Shown here: one piece after another, positions 21,860 to 33,118 of the stretch
Numbering within the stretch: the stretch's first letter is position 1
Layout of the letters: the number at the start of each line of letters is the position of its first letter
Source of the DNA: Poa pratensis
Taxonomy: Eukaryota; Streptophyta; Magnoliopsida; Poales; Poaceae
Assembly (NCBI GenBank): GCA_947311845.1
Contig: CAMZMU010000040.1
Coordinates: 52,579,782-52,643,781 of the forward strand
Direction of reading: 5' to 3'
Length of the DNA stretch: 64,000 nucleotides
Program-made: the position numbers and the translations under genes
The notes under the pieces: generated by a model
The model's input: only the letters and a program-made list of their open reading frames with translations
Told to the model about the DNA's origin: nothing
Database searches by the model: none

Positions 21860-22711
21860 GTAATATTACTCTTAATAGTTCCATGCACTCAGCTTTTTGT
21901 GTTCGGTATGTCTTCTCTTGGTGCTATTACTCATTCTGTTAGTGGATATAGTGATTAGTGAAAGCATGCGGTTGCAGAAAAATATTTTTGAGGAAATGGC
22001 TCGGAATTGTCGCTTCTACTTGGACAATATGGTACTTTACGATGTTGGCATTGTCATAGAGATGCCAATGTTCCTTTTGTGACAACCTCCTCTACTTGAA
22101 GGATTTCGCCGACGATGCACCACTGATATGTGGGTAGGTTGGTTGTCATATGTGGTAAGCATGCTGGGCGGAAGCCCATGGAGTCAGAGACTTTGTTATC
22201 CCTTCAGTGATGCCTGGATCATGAATTTACTTGAAAAGTTAATTTTTTTTGGTGATTTTACTCTCGACACATCCCTTAAGTTTTTTTAGTCGTCATGTGT
22301 TTTGACTGTTATAATTAAAATATTCTTATTTTCAGTTTAATTTTGTTACGACAAAAGATTGTCTTAGTGGCATGTATATCCCCTTTCTCTTAGTCATGTT
22401 CTGCCACTACATTATTTGTTTGTTGGATTGAATTTGAATGGAAGGGACTATGTACCATGAATGTACATGGGAAAATGAGTCTGACATCCGTCCCAACCTC
22501 AGATTGAGCGCTTCAATGAGATTGAGTCCACATATAAGAGGTCTATTGACAAGAGCGAGAGTGACAGCTCGAGTAGAGCTAAGGTTTCTTTCCGGTGGTA
22601 GTATGAAAATGTTAGACATAAAGTGTGAATTAGCTTATGCATACTTTTCTGTTAGGTACTTTGTGATTCACATTTTTACTGTGAATGCATACTTCATTTG
22701 GTGATACTCAT
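21860..22711 (+). repeat. right arm of the inverted duplication
   Basis: Matches the reverse complement of 17030-17585 (here 21880-22412) and of 15040-15412 (here about 22435-22711). Unlike the left arm, the two blocks are joined with only about 20 bp between them. The arm is cut at 22711 by the large LINE and resumes after it at 44226: CTCATATGAAACACAATGGCG at the join has its mirror near 15040-15060. Confidence 0.75.
22435..22620 (+). pseudogene. decayed CHD3 exon-5 copy on the right arm
   Basis: The plus strand reads GAATGTACATGGGAAAATGA followed by GTCTGACATC and AACCTCAGATTGAGCGC, then AAGAGCGAGAGTG and TTTCTTTCCGGTGGTA. This is collinear with the chromodomain exon at 46612-46829, with frame-breaking differences. 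It sits immediately upstream of the LINE insertion, so before that insertion it would have lain just upstream of the CHD3 gene at 44569. Confidence 0.75.
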
Positions 22712-22844
22712 TTTTTTTTTTTTTTTGAAATTTTACCACCATATATTAGGTCAGCAAGCCCGCCTCATTAAAACCCTGCCAGTCCCTTTCGGTACCCTGG
22801 TTAGGGAAAGAGTGCGTCTGAAAACTTGCCGCCTTTAAACCTCC

Positions 22845-25629
22845 ACAAAAGTTACATCGTTTATTACAAAGGGTAAAAGAAAAGAAGGGGGATCACCCTC
22901 CCAAATGAAGTTCTCCTTTGTTGATACACATATTTCGCCAGTTGATGCGCCACTTCATTAGCCTCCCTTAAGCAGTGTTGGAAAGCAACCCCATTAATTG
23001 TACTAGCATTCATGAACACTCAGCTAAGATTGCTGCATGCGGAGTCCAAACTTCAATTTTCCTGTTACAAGCTTGGATGAGCTCTAGTGAGTCTGATTCG
23101 ATTAAAGCTGAGGAAACGCCTAATCCCTGTAGGAACTGAAGACCCCTCAGTAGAGCTAGCGCCTCGCTGCCGCTGCATCTAGAACATGATCAATCAGGCT
23201 GGCCATCCCCGCCTCAACTTCACCACGATCATTACGCAGAACAGCACCCACAGCACCACTACCATCCACATAAAATGCCGCATCAATGTGAGTTTCAATT
23301 TTCCCGCTGGAGGTTTTGACCACACAATCTTCTTAGGTCGAACTGTACTTTTTTGCCCCGCTTCAAAGTTTGCTGTTAAAGCATGGATAGCAAAGGCAGT
23401 TCTATTTGGTGGCGCCACAGAACCATCATGAACCACCTCCCTGCGCTGCCACCATATATACCAACACGCCACAGCAATAACTCATGCAAACTTATCGAAT
23501 TTAAAACTGGTGATGTACCTTGTTTGCTTCGTAGAATATTCTCCAGAAATTACTGAACCCGATCGGCCCATAGAAGCAGCTTGATCGATATACTCCCGCA
23601 GTCCCAGCTCCTTCCATACTTTCCTGGCTCGGACACACGAAAACAGCAAATGACGGACGTCTTCCGCCCCTTGTTCACAGATCGGACACTGAGCTTTGAC
23701 CTTGACATGTCTAGACGCTAACACAGCCATCCCTGGAACAGCACCGTGTAATGCCTTCCACATAAAAATTTTAATCTTGCTTGGAACTTTCAATTTCCAC
23801 ACAATATCCCACACCGGATTAATATTCGAATTACCTTGGCCGTCCCTTCTTCTCGTCTTTGTGCCAAACTGATGCTCCCACTCCGCATAGTAGGCCGAAC
23901 GAACCGAGAACTTGTTTGTCTTTGTTAAATGCCAAGCCACAAAATCCTCCGATAAATGATCACTAAGAGGAATTCTGAGAATACTTTCCACGTCAACTGG
24001 AACGAAATTCTCCCGCAGTAAATTTAGGTCCCAAGAATTTGTGATCGGATCAATAAGGTCTTGAACTGTTTTCAGCAGAATCTGCCTCCGCAGTGTACGT
24101 ACCTTCCTTGTAGGGCTATTTTGGAAGCCAATGTCTTCCCAGATATTCACTTGGCTCCCCGATCCAATTCTCCAAATGTGACCACGTTTGAAAGTTTGTA
24201 AGCCCGCAATAATGCTCTGCCATGTAAAGGAAGAATTACCCTTTGGACCTGCCATTAACAGATTGCCATGTGGATAGTATTTTGCCCTAAGAACCTGGGC
24301 ACATAAGCTTTCTGGGTTCGAAATTAACCTCCAACATTGCTTGGCAAGCATTGCTAAATTAAAAGAGTGGAGATCACGGAATCCCATACCACCAATGTTC
24401 TTTGGGATACACAACCTCCACCACGCAAACCAATGCATCTTCTTCTTCTCCTCCGTATCACCCCACCAAAAACTTGACATGGCATCGTTAATCTCTTTAC
24501 AAAGCTGCTTTGGTAATTTGAAAACGCCCATAGCAAAAACCGGGATAGATTGTATGATCGCTTTTAATAATACTTCTTTCCCACCAAGAGATAAGAATTT
24601 TTCCTTCCAACCTTTTAACCTCTCAACTATTCTTTCAAGGAGATAGATAAAGCTGTCCGTCCGGTCAAGACCAACCATAGCCGGCAGCCCCAAATATTTG
24701 TCCGAGATCGCCTCCGTCATAATATTCATTGCTTCACAGATTTCAGCTTTGTCCTCCACCTTCACACATGGACTGAAGAACACACTACACTTTGCCTCGC
24801 TGACCATCTGACCCAGCTTGCGCAATATTCCTGTAAAACTCTTCTCAATGAGGTTGCATTAGTTACATTCGCTTTCATAAGTATAAGGGAGTCATCAGCA
24901 AAAAGTAAATGGGAAACTGATGGTGCATTTCTGCACACCCGAACACCTTCAATACCACGAACCTCCTCTTCATGACTAGAGCACTAGACAAGCCTTCTGC
25001 ACAAATCAGAAACAAATAGGGCGAGATAGGATCCCCTGTCGGAGACCCCTCGTCGGAACAAAACCCTCAGTCTCTTGATCATTATATCTAACTTTGTACT
25101 TTACTGAAGTTACACACGCCATCAACAACTCCACAAAAACATCTCGAAAACCAAGTCTCTTCAACATCTGAACTAGAAATCTCCACTCCACCCTATCATA
25201 CGCTTTATGCATATCCAACTTAACCGCACAGAAACCTTCCTTCCCCTTCTTTTTATTTTAATGGTATGCATGCTCTCATAAGCTAACAAAATATTATCTG
25301 TAATTAACCTTCCAGGAACAAAAGCACTTTGTACTTGAGAGATCACCTCGTCTAAAATGACTTTCAATCTAGATGCAATCATTTTAGATATAACCTTATA
25401 TAAAACATTGCAAGGCTTATAGGCCTATATTGGGAAATTGTCTCAGGAGTTTGTACCTTTGGGATTAGAACTATTACCGTATCATTCCATCCCCTTGGAA
25501 TCTCCTTCTTCCCAATCGCATCAAGTACCTCCTTGGATAGAGCATCGCCAAGAATACCCCAACACTTCTTAAAGAATAGCGCATGTAAACCATCTGTTCC
25601 CGGAGCTTTCATATCTCCAATCGAAAAAA
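22845..25629 (-). pseudogene. LINE ORF2, 3' half: reverse transcriptase, zf-RVT, RNase H
   Basis: From right to left: MKAPGTDGLHALFFKKCWGI (RT start, 25612), AFVPGRLITDNILLAYE (about 25330), MDMHKAYDRVEWRFL (25218), FADDSLILMKA, the catalytic block (about 24900), then a 447-codon frame (24825-23482). That frame has the thumb region (KYLGLPAMVG, GWKEKFLSLGGKEVLLKAI) and the zinc-binding zf-RVT domain (WKLKVPSKIKIFMWKALHG and CPICEQGAEDVRHLLFSC). At 23350-22845 an RNase H domain follows in other frames (KIETHIDAAFYVDGSG, ALIESDSLELIQACN). At least four frame changes interrupt the protein. The upstream half lies at 41252-42564, beyond the Gypsy insertion. Confidence 0.9.
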
Positions 25630-25634
25630 GAGCA

Positions 25635-26087
25635 TGTCGTGGGTCACTCTTCGACTACCCCACGGTGGGGATACCTGGGTCACGCCAAGCCCATCAACCT
25701 TATGACAAGGGCCCAAGGAAGGCCCAACAAGGACGACGTGCGGCCCAAGATAGTCGACGCTAGGTCATGCGACCCCGCCATGCTTGTAAGCGCCATCGGC
25801 AACCGTTCACCTGAGACCTAGCCTACCATATAAAGGCTAGGAGGGTCCTTCGTCTAGGGTACGCTCATAGCCGCCACACAAACCCTAGCGAGATTGCCAT
25901 CTCGCCATTGTAGCCACAGCTCACCATCAATAACCAGACAAGCAGGAAGTAGGGTGTTATCCTCCGGGAGCCTGAACCTGGGTAAACGCCTTGCTTGTCA
26001 GCCGTCGTGATCACCAGCGCTCATCTCTCTCCCCCTCAATCAACCCGGGTACACAACTCAGGGATTTGCCGAGTCCACACCTCGTCA
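25635..26087 (+). repeat. 5' LTR of the nested Gypsy element
   Basis: 453 bp, TGTCGTGGG to CCTCGTCA, flanked on both sides by GAGCA. A TATA-like CATATAAAGG lies at about 25827-25836. It differs from the 3' LTR by one-base indels only, in G, A and G runs. Taken alone it looks like a solo LTR. The rest of the element downstream, and its matching duplication at 41247, show it is the 5' LTR. Confidence 0.88.
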
Positions 26088-27780
26088 GAGCACGTTTCAC
26101 ATCCTCCTGCGTAAAGGGTTTACACAACTCATCATTCATTGCTGCTGTCACCCGTGGGGTCACTTTATTAATCAAATTTGGGTCCGGCTCTGGCACCTCC
26201 GTAGTGAACAGCCCAGCAAAAAACCCGTAACCAACGGATTTAGTTCAGTTTCTCCCTCCTTCCAACTACCATCATCCGCCTTCAGCCGCTTAATTCGATT
26301 CCTCTGGCGGCGAGCACTTGCGAAGTTATGGAAGTACCCTGTATTTCTGTCGCCATGTTGTAGCCAATTAACACGACTCCGCTGAGCCCAGTGGATCTCT
26401 TCTTGTTCTAGCAACTTTTCAATTTCAGCTGTGAGCTCCTTCTCTCGAGCAATATTCGCAACAGATAAATCCTTCCTAAGCACATTTTCCAATTCCCTCT
26501 TTACAGATTTGATCTTCCGAACAGGACCTTTTAGCACAGCCCTATCCCACCGGTGCAAGGAATCATGAACCTGAGCAAGCCTTCCCGCCAGCCCATTATT
26601 GTGAACTATGAAATTAGAAGCTTCCCAGGCTCCTTCCACCACGCCCAGAAACTCGGCCTCTTTCAACCATCTTGCCTCAAACCGCAGGAAAGAGCGCCCA
26701 TGCGGCTGGTGAATAGGCTCACTGCCAAAAGATAGTAGAATCGGTCTGTGATCCGATCTACCATAATCCAGGTTCTGAATCAACGCATCTGGAAATTTAT
26801 TTCTCCACTCATCACTTGCTAGGCCACGATCAAGACGCTCTCGGATCCCACCTCTATGCCAAGTAAATTGTCCCCCGAGTAGCCAAGATCAGAAAGGCCA
26901 CAGTCCGAGATGACATCGCGAAACGCCTCCATAAACTGATCTGGTCTAGCATTGCCCCCCTCTTTCTCAAAAGGATACAGGATCTCATTCATGTCTCCCA
27001 TAAGCAGCCAGGGCATTGTGTTTACCGCCTTCAATTCTCTGATTCGATCCCAGGATAAATATTTTTCGGACCATCGCGGCTCCCCATAGAAGCCCGTAAA
27101 CCGCCAGATATTTTCCTGACCACATCCGATAAAGACATCTATATAGTTATTTGTCTTATATCGTAGTGACAGCACCACCTCCTTCTTCCAAAGTAACAAC
27201 AGACCCCCTTTTCTACCATCACTCCTCACAACTTCCTTATAATCCATCATCAACCTTTTCCTCACACACTCAGCCGGAAATTCATCAAGATGTGTCTCCA
27301 TTAAAAAGATCACATCTGGGTCATGACGCTTGTGTATATCTACCAGCGCCGTGACCGCCGTAGCCTTTTGGAGGCCACGGCCATTGTAACTTAATATCTT
27401 CATTGCGCCCGGACAGGCCCCTCGAAAGAGCCCGCCGATCCTGGTGAAGGGGAGACAGCTCCGGCCTTCGTTGTTTGCATTTCCTGATCAACTTCACTTA
27501 TCATATCATCTGATTCCCTCGCTACCCCCACTTTCCTTAGCATCAATCGCTATACCACTATTCGCTTTCAGCTTCTTTTTGTTCACACTTTTCTGAGGAG
27601 TAGACTTCGGATCGTTCTCCGAATTCAGATTTGCTTCCTGTTCTTCGTCCGAATCTGACGCAGGGTTTCTTTCTCAGTCAACAATAAAGATTTAGCAGGG
27701 TCCATGGTGTGCCCCGTTCTGCACGGAGTTTCCATAGCCAGGCGTTTCTTGGCCGACGGAGCAAGATCAGTCATAATCGA
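26088..27780 (-). repeat. displaced second copy of the LINE endonuclease region
   Basis: This segment repeats 41247-42942 (LINE ORF2 endonuclease plus the ORF1 C-terminus), including the GAGCA duplication beside the LTR. It is well over 99% identical. It ends abruptly at ATAATCGAAT (27771-27780), where the true LINE copy continues CAGAAGCTCC and this one switches to Gypsy gag sequence. The differences I see are one- or two-base indels, mostly in homopolymers, plus three transitions. It keeps the endonuclease GDMNEI motif, where the in-place copy has GNMNEI. Confidence 0.9.
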
Positions 27781-27781
27781 A

Positions 27782-30568
27782 TGTGCCTCACCTTCGGTAC
27801 CATGCACTACTTCGTAGACAGCTGTGGAGTACTCAGATCCACGGCGATCGCACCGCCTGCGGTGGTGGCACCCGCATCTGCCGCGGCCGCACCAACCACG
27901 CCCCCACCTGCTGCGGAGATCGCATCTGCTGCGACTGCGGCGACAGCATCTTCGACTGCTGAGAAGATCGCGTCCGCCTCGACTACTCCGACCGCCTCCG
28001 CTGCGGCAGAGATCGCGCCCAACGCGGCCGCGCCACCAGCGTCTCCGGCTACCACGGAGATCGCATCTGCTACGACTACGTCGACCACCTCGTCGACCAC
28101 CGTGCGGATCGAGTCTACTTCGACTACCTCGACGCGTCGTTGACAAGGCCAAGATCTGCATCAACTTCGACTACGTCGACCACGCCTTCGCACGCAACGA
28201 AGGTCGCGTCGTTCCTTACCGCGCCACTCGCGTCCCATCGACTTACAAGATCGTCAACAAGCCAATCGCGCCCACGTCAACAACAGCGACATCACTCCTC
28301 ACGACCGCGGCGAAGATCACGAAACTCCAAGGAAAGACCGCGGCAGCGACTGTGGTACCCACCACGTTGCGGCCATTTTCGACTCCGAGCACGGCTCGGA
28401 CGAAGGAAGCAGCAGTGGCAGCGTCCATCCCGCTGCCCAGATCTACCCCGCGCAAGTCTTCATGATCGGCCAGAGGCCGCAGGGCAACGACGACGAACCC
28501 GCATACCCACTGGAGGTGGTCATGCCGGACCAGGTGACACGACTCACCATCACCCGCGACATGGCAATCAAAGCCCTGAAGCACGTCGAGGAAGGCACAT
28601 ACCCCCCACCGGATGCACCCCGGGAGGACCTTATGGCGGTCCAGTACCTGCTGCGGAAGGAAGGCGAACGACTCCGCGCAGAGAAGGCCGAGCTCCTCCG
28701 ACGCAAGGAGGAGGCCGACGCGTCGAGCGCCAGGAGGGCCGCTTACTCGTTCACTGCCTCAACAGAGGTCTCGCAAGGAGCAAGGCGCCACAGAGCCCGC
28801 GTGCCCCTGATGACGGAGGTCGACCGCGCTAGAGTCACCCGCAACCTCGAGTCATCATACATAGAAGACGCAGACGGAATACCCGTCCCCAAGACACCCG
28901 GAGCCGCACTCATGGCAGTCGAAACATACCTGCGGCTGACACAGCCGCCAGAGGGCGACTCGCGCGCTCTCCTCCACAAGCAGCAGATCATGTCTATCAA
29001 GGCACTCGAAGACGCACTGGTAAACAAGGCGCCGACAGAAAAAGCGCGAAGATCGAGATCGCCGCGACCACGAGCCCGCAGCACTCGCAGCCCCGGCGAC
29101 AAGACAACTGCGACAACCGCAGCCAGGTGAAGACCTCCGCAACGTCATCACGCAAAGGACGGTAGACCGCAGCCGCACCCAGCGCCCGGTCAGCACGCCC
29201 AACTTCGACTACGACCGCAACGACGGCGACTACGAGCCGTGCGGCGCCGCATGCTTCAGCTTCAACATACGCGACACAAGAATGCCCAAGGGCTTCAAGC
29301 TCACGGCAGAAGCAGTCAAGTACGACGGGAAGCAGGACCCAAGACTCTGGCTAGAAGACTACCTCATAGCCTGCAGCTGCCAGGGCGGTACTTCGACTAC
29401 GGCCATGCAGTACATCCAGCTGATGCTCACGGGCTCTGCACGCGGGTGGCTCAACACTCAACCCAAGAACGCCTTCAGGACGTGGGACGAGTTCGCGGAA
29501 GCCTTCGTTAAATCCTTCCTGGGACGTACTCGAGACCGACGACGTTCGTCGAGTACAAGCATGCAAGCAAGGACGAGACGAGCCGCTCCGGTCATACATC
29601 CAGCGTTGGACCTTGCTCCGCAACACCATGGAGACCACCTCGGAGGACCGAGTGATGGATGCCTTCATGCACGGCGTCTCCCGCCGCGACCTCCGCGAGG
29701 AGTTTGGTAGGCTCCGGCCGAAAAACATGATCGAGGTCATGAAGATAGCAAACCAGTGGGCAGACGGAGAGGACTCGGTCCGCAATAGTTCACACTACTC
29801 CCCGAAGGACGAAGCCGGACCAAGCAACTGGCGAGAAGGGCGCCACAAGAAGAAGCCGCGTTACAACGGCAACGACTCAATCGAGTAGTAGCGGCGGGAT
29901 TCCAAACCCCCCGTGAGGATGAAACGCGCGACAGCAGTCGCCAATACAGCCACGCACAGTACAGTCGAAGCGGCGGTGACCAGAGTCGCCAATACAGCCA
30001 GGGGCAGTACAACCGAAGCGGCGGCAGCAACTACCGCAGCGACGGAGGCCATAAACGCGAGTGGCAGAAACGCACACTAAGCCCAGCGGAAGAGCTGGAA
30101 CAACCCTGCAGGCACCACATGTTCAGGAACCCGGAAACGGGCAAGTGGGGATCCAACCACCTGTTGAAGGACTGTCGAAAGGCACGTAAAATATACGAAG
30201 CCATGCAGAAGATAGTCACTCCAGCACCCGCAGCGCAGCCAGCCGCGCAGCTGGCCATCCAGGCAGCACCCCACCCGCAGTCGCTAATCCAGCACAGGCT
30301 GCGGGAGCCTTCTGCAGCAGCAGCAGCAGCCGCAGCAAGAAGCCCCACCGGCGGTCCAGACGCATATCCAGCGGCACGCGGACAACTCAACATGATACAG
30401 AAGGGCGCCCTCAAACAGGGCTCAGAAGCTCATCACCCGCCAAGTCTTCCAAGCCATCACCTGTCCACCTGCGTACCAGACTACCTGAGAGGATCAGAAC
30501 ACCAATCACCTTCTCCAGAGCAGATCACCCGCCTGCAGTACCACGACCCGGGCACGCCGCCCTGGTAG
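27782..30568 (+). pseudogene. gag of the nested Gypsy element (5' end missing)
   Basis: The first 350 bp is a GC-rich run of GATCGCATCTGCTGCGACT-like repeats, open in several frames. Gag is then readable in pieces: IYPAQVFMIGQRPQGNDDEP (28440), RLTITRDMAIKALKHVEEGT, the capsid domain (FKLTAEAVKYDGKQDPRLWL, AMQYIQLMLTGSARGWLNTQ, FRTWDEFAEAFVKSF; 29282-29520) and a CHHC-type stretch (CRHHMFRNPETGKWG...LLKDCRK, about 30110-30180) in place of a standard knuckle. Frame changes lie near 28270, 29130 and 29530. The true N-terminus is probably lost with the replaced segment. Confidence 0.8.
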
Positions 30569-30602
30569 TCGAAGCTCTGATCGGGATTACACCCTGAAAA
30601 AG

Positions 30603-31178
30603 GTGTTCATGGACGGAGGCAGTGGCATTAACATCATCTTTGCCGACACCCTCAGAAGGATAAACAGGCCAACGACGGACTTGGCAGCATCAGAGACTAC
30701 CTTCCATGGCATAGTACCAGGGCAAGCAGTCACGCCCATGGGAACGATCACACTCGATGTCATCTTCGGCACACCCGAAAACTTCAAGAGGGAGTCGATC
30801 GACTTCGAGGTAGTCGACTGGAAGTCGCAGTACCACGCGATACTCGGGCGCCCAACCTTCGCCAGATTCATGGCGGTACCTCACTACGCCTACCTCATGC
30901 TCAAGATGCCTGGACCCAAGGGCGTCATCACGGTACACGGCGACTTCGACCGCTCCAACAGCTGCGACCGCGAGTTCAGCAAGATCTCTGAGTTCTTCGG
31001 AGTCGAAGATCACTTCGAGGCAATGGCAGTCGACAACGACAAGACCATCTTCCCAGCCCGCAAGAAACCAGCCAAGGACGCTGCCTTCAACGCGGCTGAC
31101 GACACAACGACCCATCAGGTCCACCCGACTGACGCCAGCAAGACGGTCAAAGTATCGTCGAGTCTGACTCCCGCATAG
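30603..31178 (+). pseudogene. aspartic protease region, nested Gypsy element
   Basis: MFMDGGSGINIIFADTLRRI carries the retropepsin-type active-site loop in the DGG form, and AILGRPTFARFMAVPHYAYL is the conserved C-terminal protease block. The frame closes with a stop at 31176, before the RT frame resumes at 31242. Confidence 0.85.
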
Positions 31179-31241
31179 GAAGGCGCGCTCGTCGAGTTTC
31201 TACGTGAGAACTGGAGAATCTTCGCATGGCAACCCTCTGAC

Positions 31242-32509
31242 ATGCCAGGAATACCCAGGAACCTCGCCGAGCACTCCTTAAAAGTCCACAAGGACGCCAG
31301 ACCCGTCAAACAGGCCATGCGACGCTTTTCCGGGCCCAAGCGAGACGAAATCAGCAGAGAAATCGATCGACTGCTGAATGCCAAGTTCATCGAGAGATCA
31401 AAGACTCGGACTGGGTCGCCAACCCAGTCCTGGTGGAGAAGAAGAAGACGAAGAAACTCCGCATGTGCGTCGACTTCACCGCCCTCAACAAATGCTGCCC
31501 CAAGGACCATTTCCCGCTCCCGCGGATAGATCAGATCATCGACTCGACTGCAGGCTGCGAACGCCTGTCCTTCCTGGACGCCTACTCAGGTTACCAGCAG
31601 ATCAGACTGAACGTCGAAGATGAGGAGAAGACAGCATTCATCACACCCGACGGCGTTTTCTGCTACCAGACGATGCCCTTCGGGTTGAAGAACGCTGGTG
31701 CCACGTACCAGCGCACAATGCAAGCATGCCTCAAAGGGCTCATCGGGCAGATCGTCCAAGTCTACGTCGACGACATCGTCGTCACCACCCGCAAGGAGGA
31801 CACCCTCATCGCCGACCTCCGCAAGGTCTTCGCCGCCCTCGACGAGTATCAGATCAAGCTGAACCCAGACAAGTGTGTCTTCGGCGTGCCAGCCGGAGAA
31901 CTGCTTGGGTACCTCGTCTCTGCAAGAGGAATCGAAGCCAACCCTGAGAAGGTGCAAAACATACTCGCAATGCCAGCACCGACCAAGCTCACGAGGTGCA
32001 ACGCCTAGCCGGCCGAGTCGCAGCTCTCAGCCGGTTCATAAGTAAGTTGGGAGAAAAGGCCCTGCCTTTCTACCAACTGATGAAAAAGACAGACAAGTTC
32101 GAGTGGACAGAAGAAGCGCAAGTCGCGTTCGACCAACTCAAGAAAACACTCACGACTTCCCCAGTACTGGTGGCTCCACTGAGAACGAGCCGCTATACCT
32201 TACGTGTCAGCCACAAACAGGGTGGTCAGCACGGTACTCGTAGTCGAACGAGAAGAAGAAGGGCACAGCCACCCTGTCCAGCGACCTGTCTACTACCTCA
32301 GCGAGGTGCTGACCCTGTCCAAGCAGCGCTACCCGCACTACCAGAAGCTGGCCTACGGAGTTTTCATGACTTCAAGGAAAGTAATCCATTACTTCTCCGA
32401 GCACCCGATCACGGTGGTAAGCTCCTCCGGGCTCTCCGACATCCTGACCAACCAATGCGCGACAGGACGAGTCGCTAAGTGGGTCGTCGAGCTAGGACCC
32501 TGGGGGTGA
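31242..32509 (+). pseudogene. reverse transcriptase and linked RNase H, nested Gypsy element
   Basis: RT motifs in order: MRRFSGPKRDEISREIDRLL, then (frame 31433-32008) LRMCVDFTALNKCCPKDHFP, LDAYSGYQQI, FGLKNAGATYQRTM and the catalytic VYVDDIVVTTRKEDTLIADL. The RNase H connection (LSRFISKLGEKALPFY, then VYYLSEVLTLSKQRYPHYQK) continues in two further frames to 32509. The catalytic YVDD is intact. Frame changes near 31420, 31990 and 32190 are small. Confidence 0.9.
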
Positions 32510-33010
32510 AATACGCTCACCCGAAGTCAATCAAGGCCCAAGTGCTCCCAGAATTCACCACCGAGTGGATAGAAGCCCAGCTGCCAGATGTCCCCGACCT
32601 GTCCAACGCATGGACAATGTACTTCGACGGCTCCAAAAAGTTCAGATCAGCCGGGGCAGGAGTCATCCTCATCTCCCCCAAAGGCGACAAGCTGAAGTAC
32701 GTGCTACAGATGGACTTCCCAACACCCTCCAACAACGAGGCTGAGTACGAAGCCCTAATCCATGGCATGCGAATGGCCAAGAACTGCGGCGCCACTCACC
32801 TCATGATCTACGGCGACTCCTACCTCGTCGTGCAGCAAACCATGAAGGCCTGTGACGCCATCGCCGACAACATGATCGCCTACAGAGACCTGTACAACCA
32901 GCTGGAGGGCACCTTCGACGGCTGCGAGTTGCGTCACATCGGCCGCGAAAGCAACGAGAAGCCGACGCCCTCGCCAACCTGGGCTCAGACAAGGCGCAGG
33001 TGCCACCCGG
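32479..33010 (+). pseudogene. second RNase H module, nested Gypsy element
   Basis: NAWTMYFDGSKKFRSAGAGV, NNEAEYEALIHGMRMAKNCG, IYGDSYLVVQQT and a tail reading HIGRESNEK then ADALANLG after a frame change. The D-E-D pattern (FDG, AEYEAL, GDS) of RNase H is present. A second, archaeal-like RNase H after the RT-linked one is a known mark of Tat-lineage Gypsy elements, which supports that assignment. Confidence 0.85.
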
Positions 33011-33118
33011 CGTCTTCCTTGAGCGCATCACGCAGCGGTCTGTCAAACTTCGACCCACGCCCGGATCCTCCACACCATCAACGAGCACCGCCGACCCGCC
33101 AGGCAAAGAGAAGGAGCC

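Noticed and set aside
25635..26087. Independent solo LTR
   Set aside because: Both sides show GAGCA, but the same duplication also follows the LTR at 40793-41246 and the element body lies between them, so one rearranged element explains everything.
27709..28465. Alanine/threonine-rich and arginine-rich frames on both strands
   Set aside because: All arise from the GATCGC/TCGACTACG repeat composition of the gag leader region. None shows a family motif.
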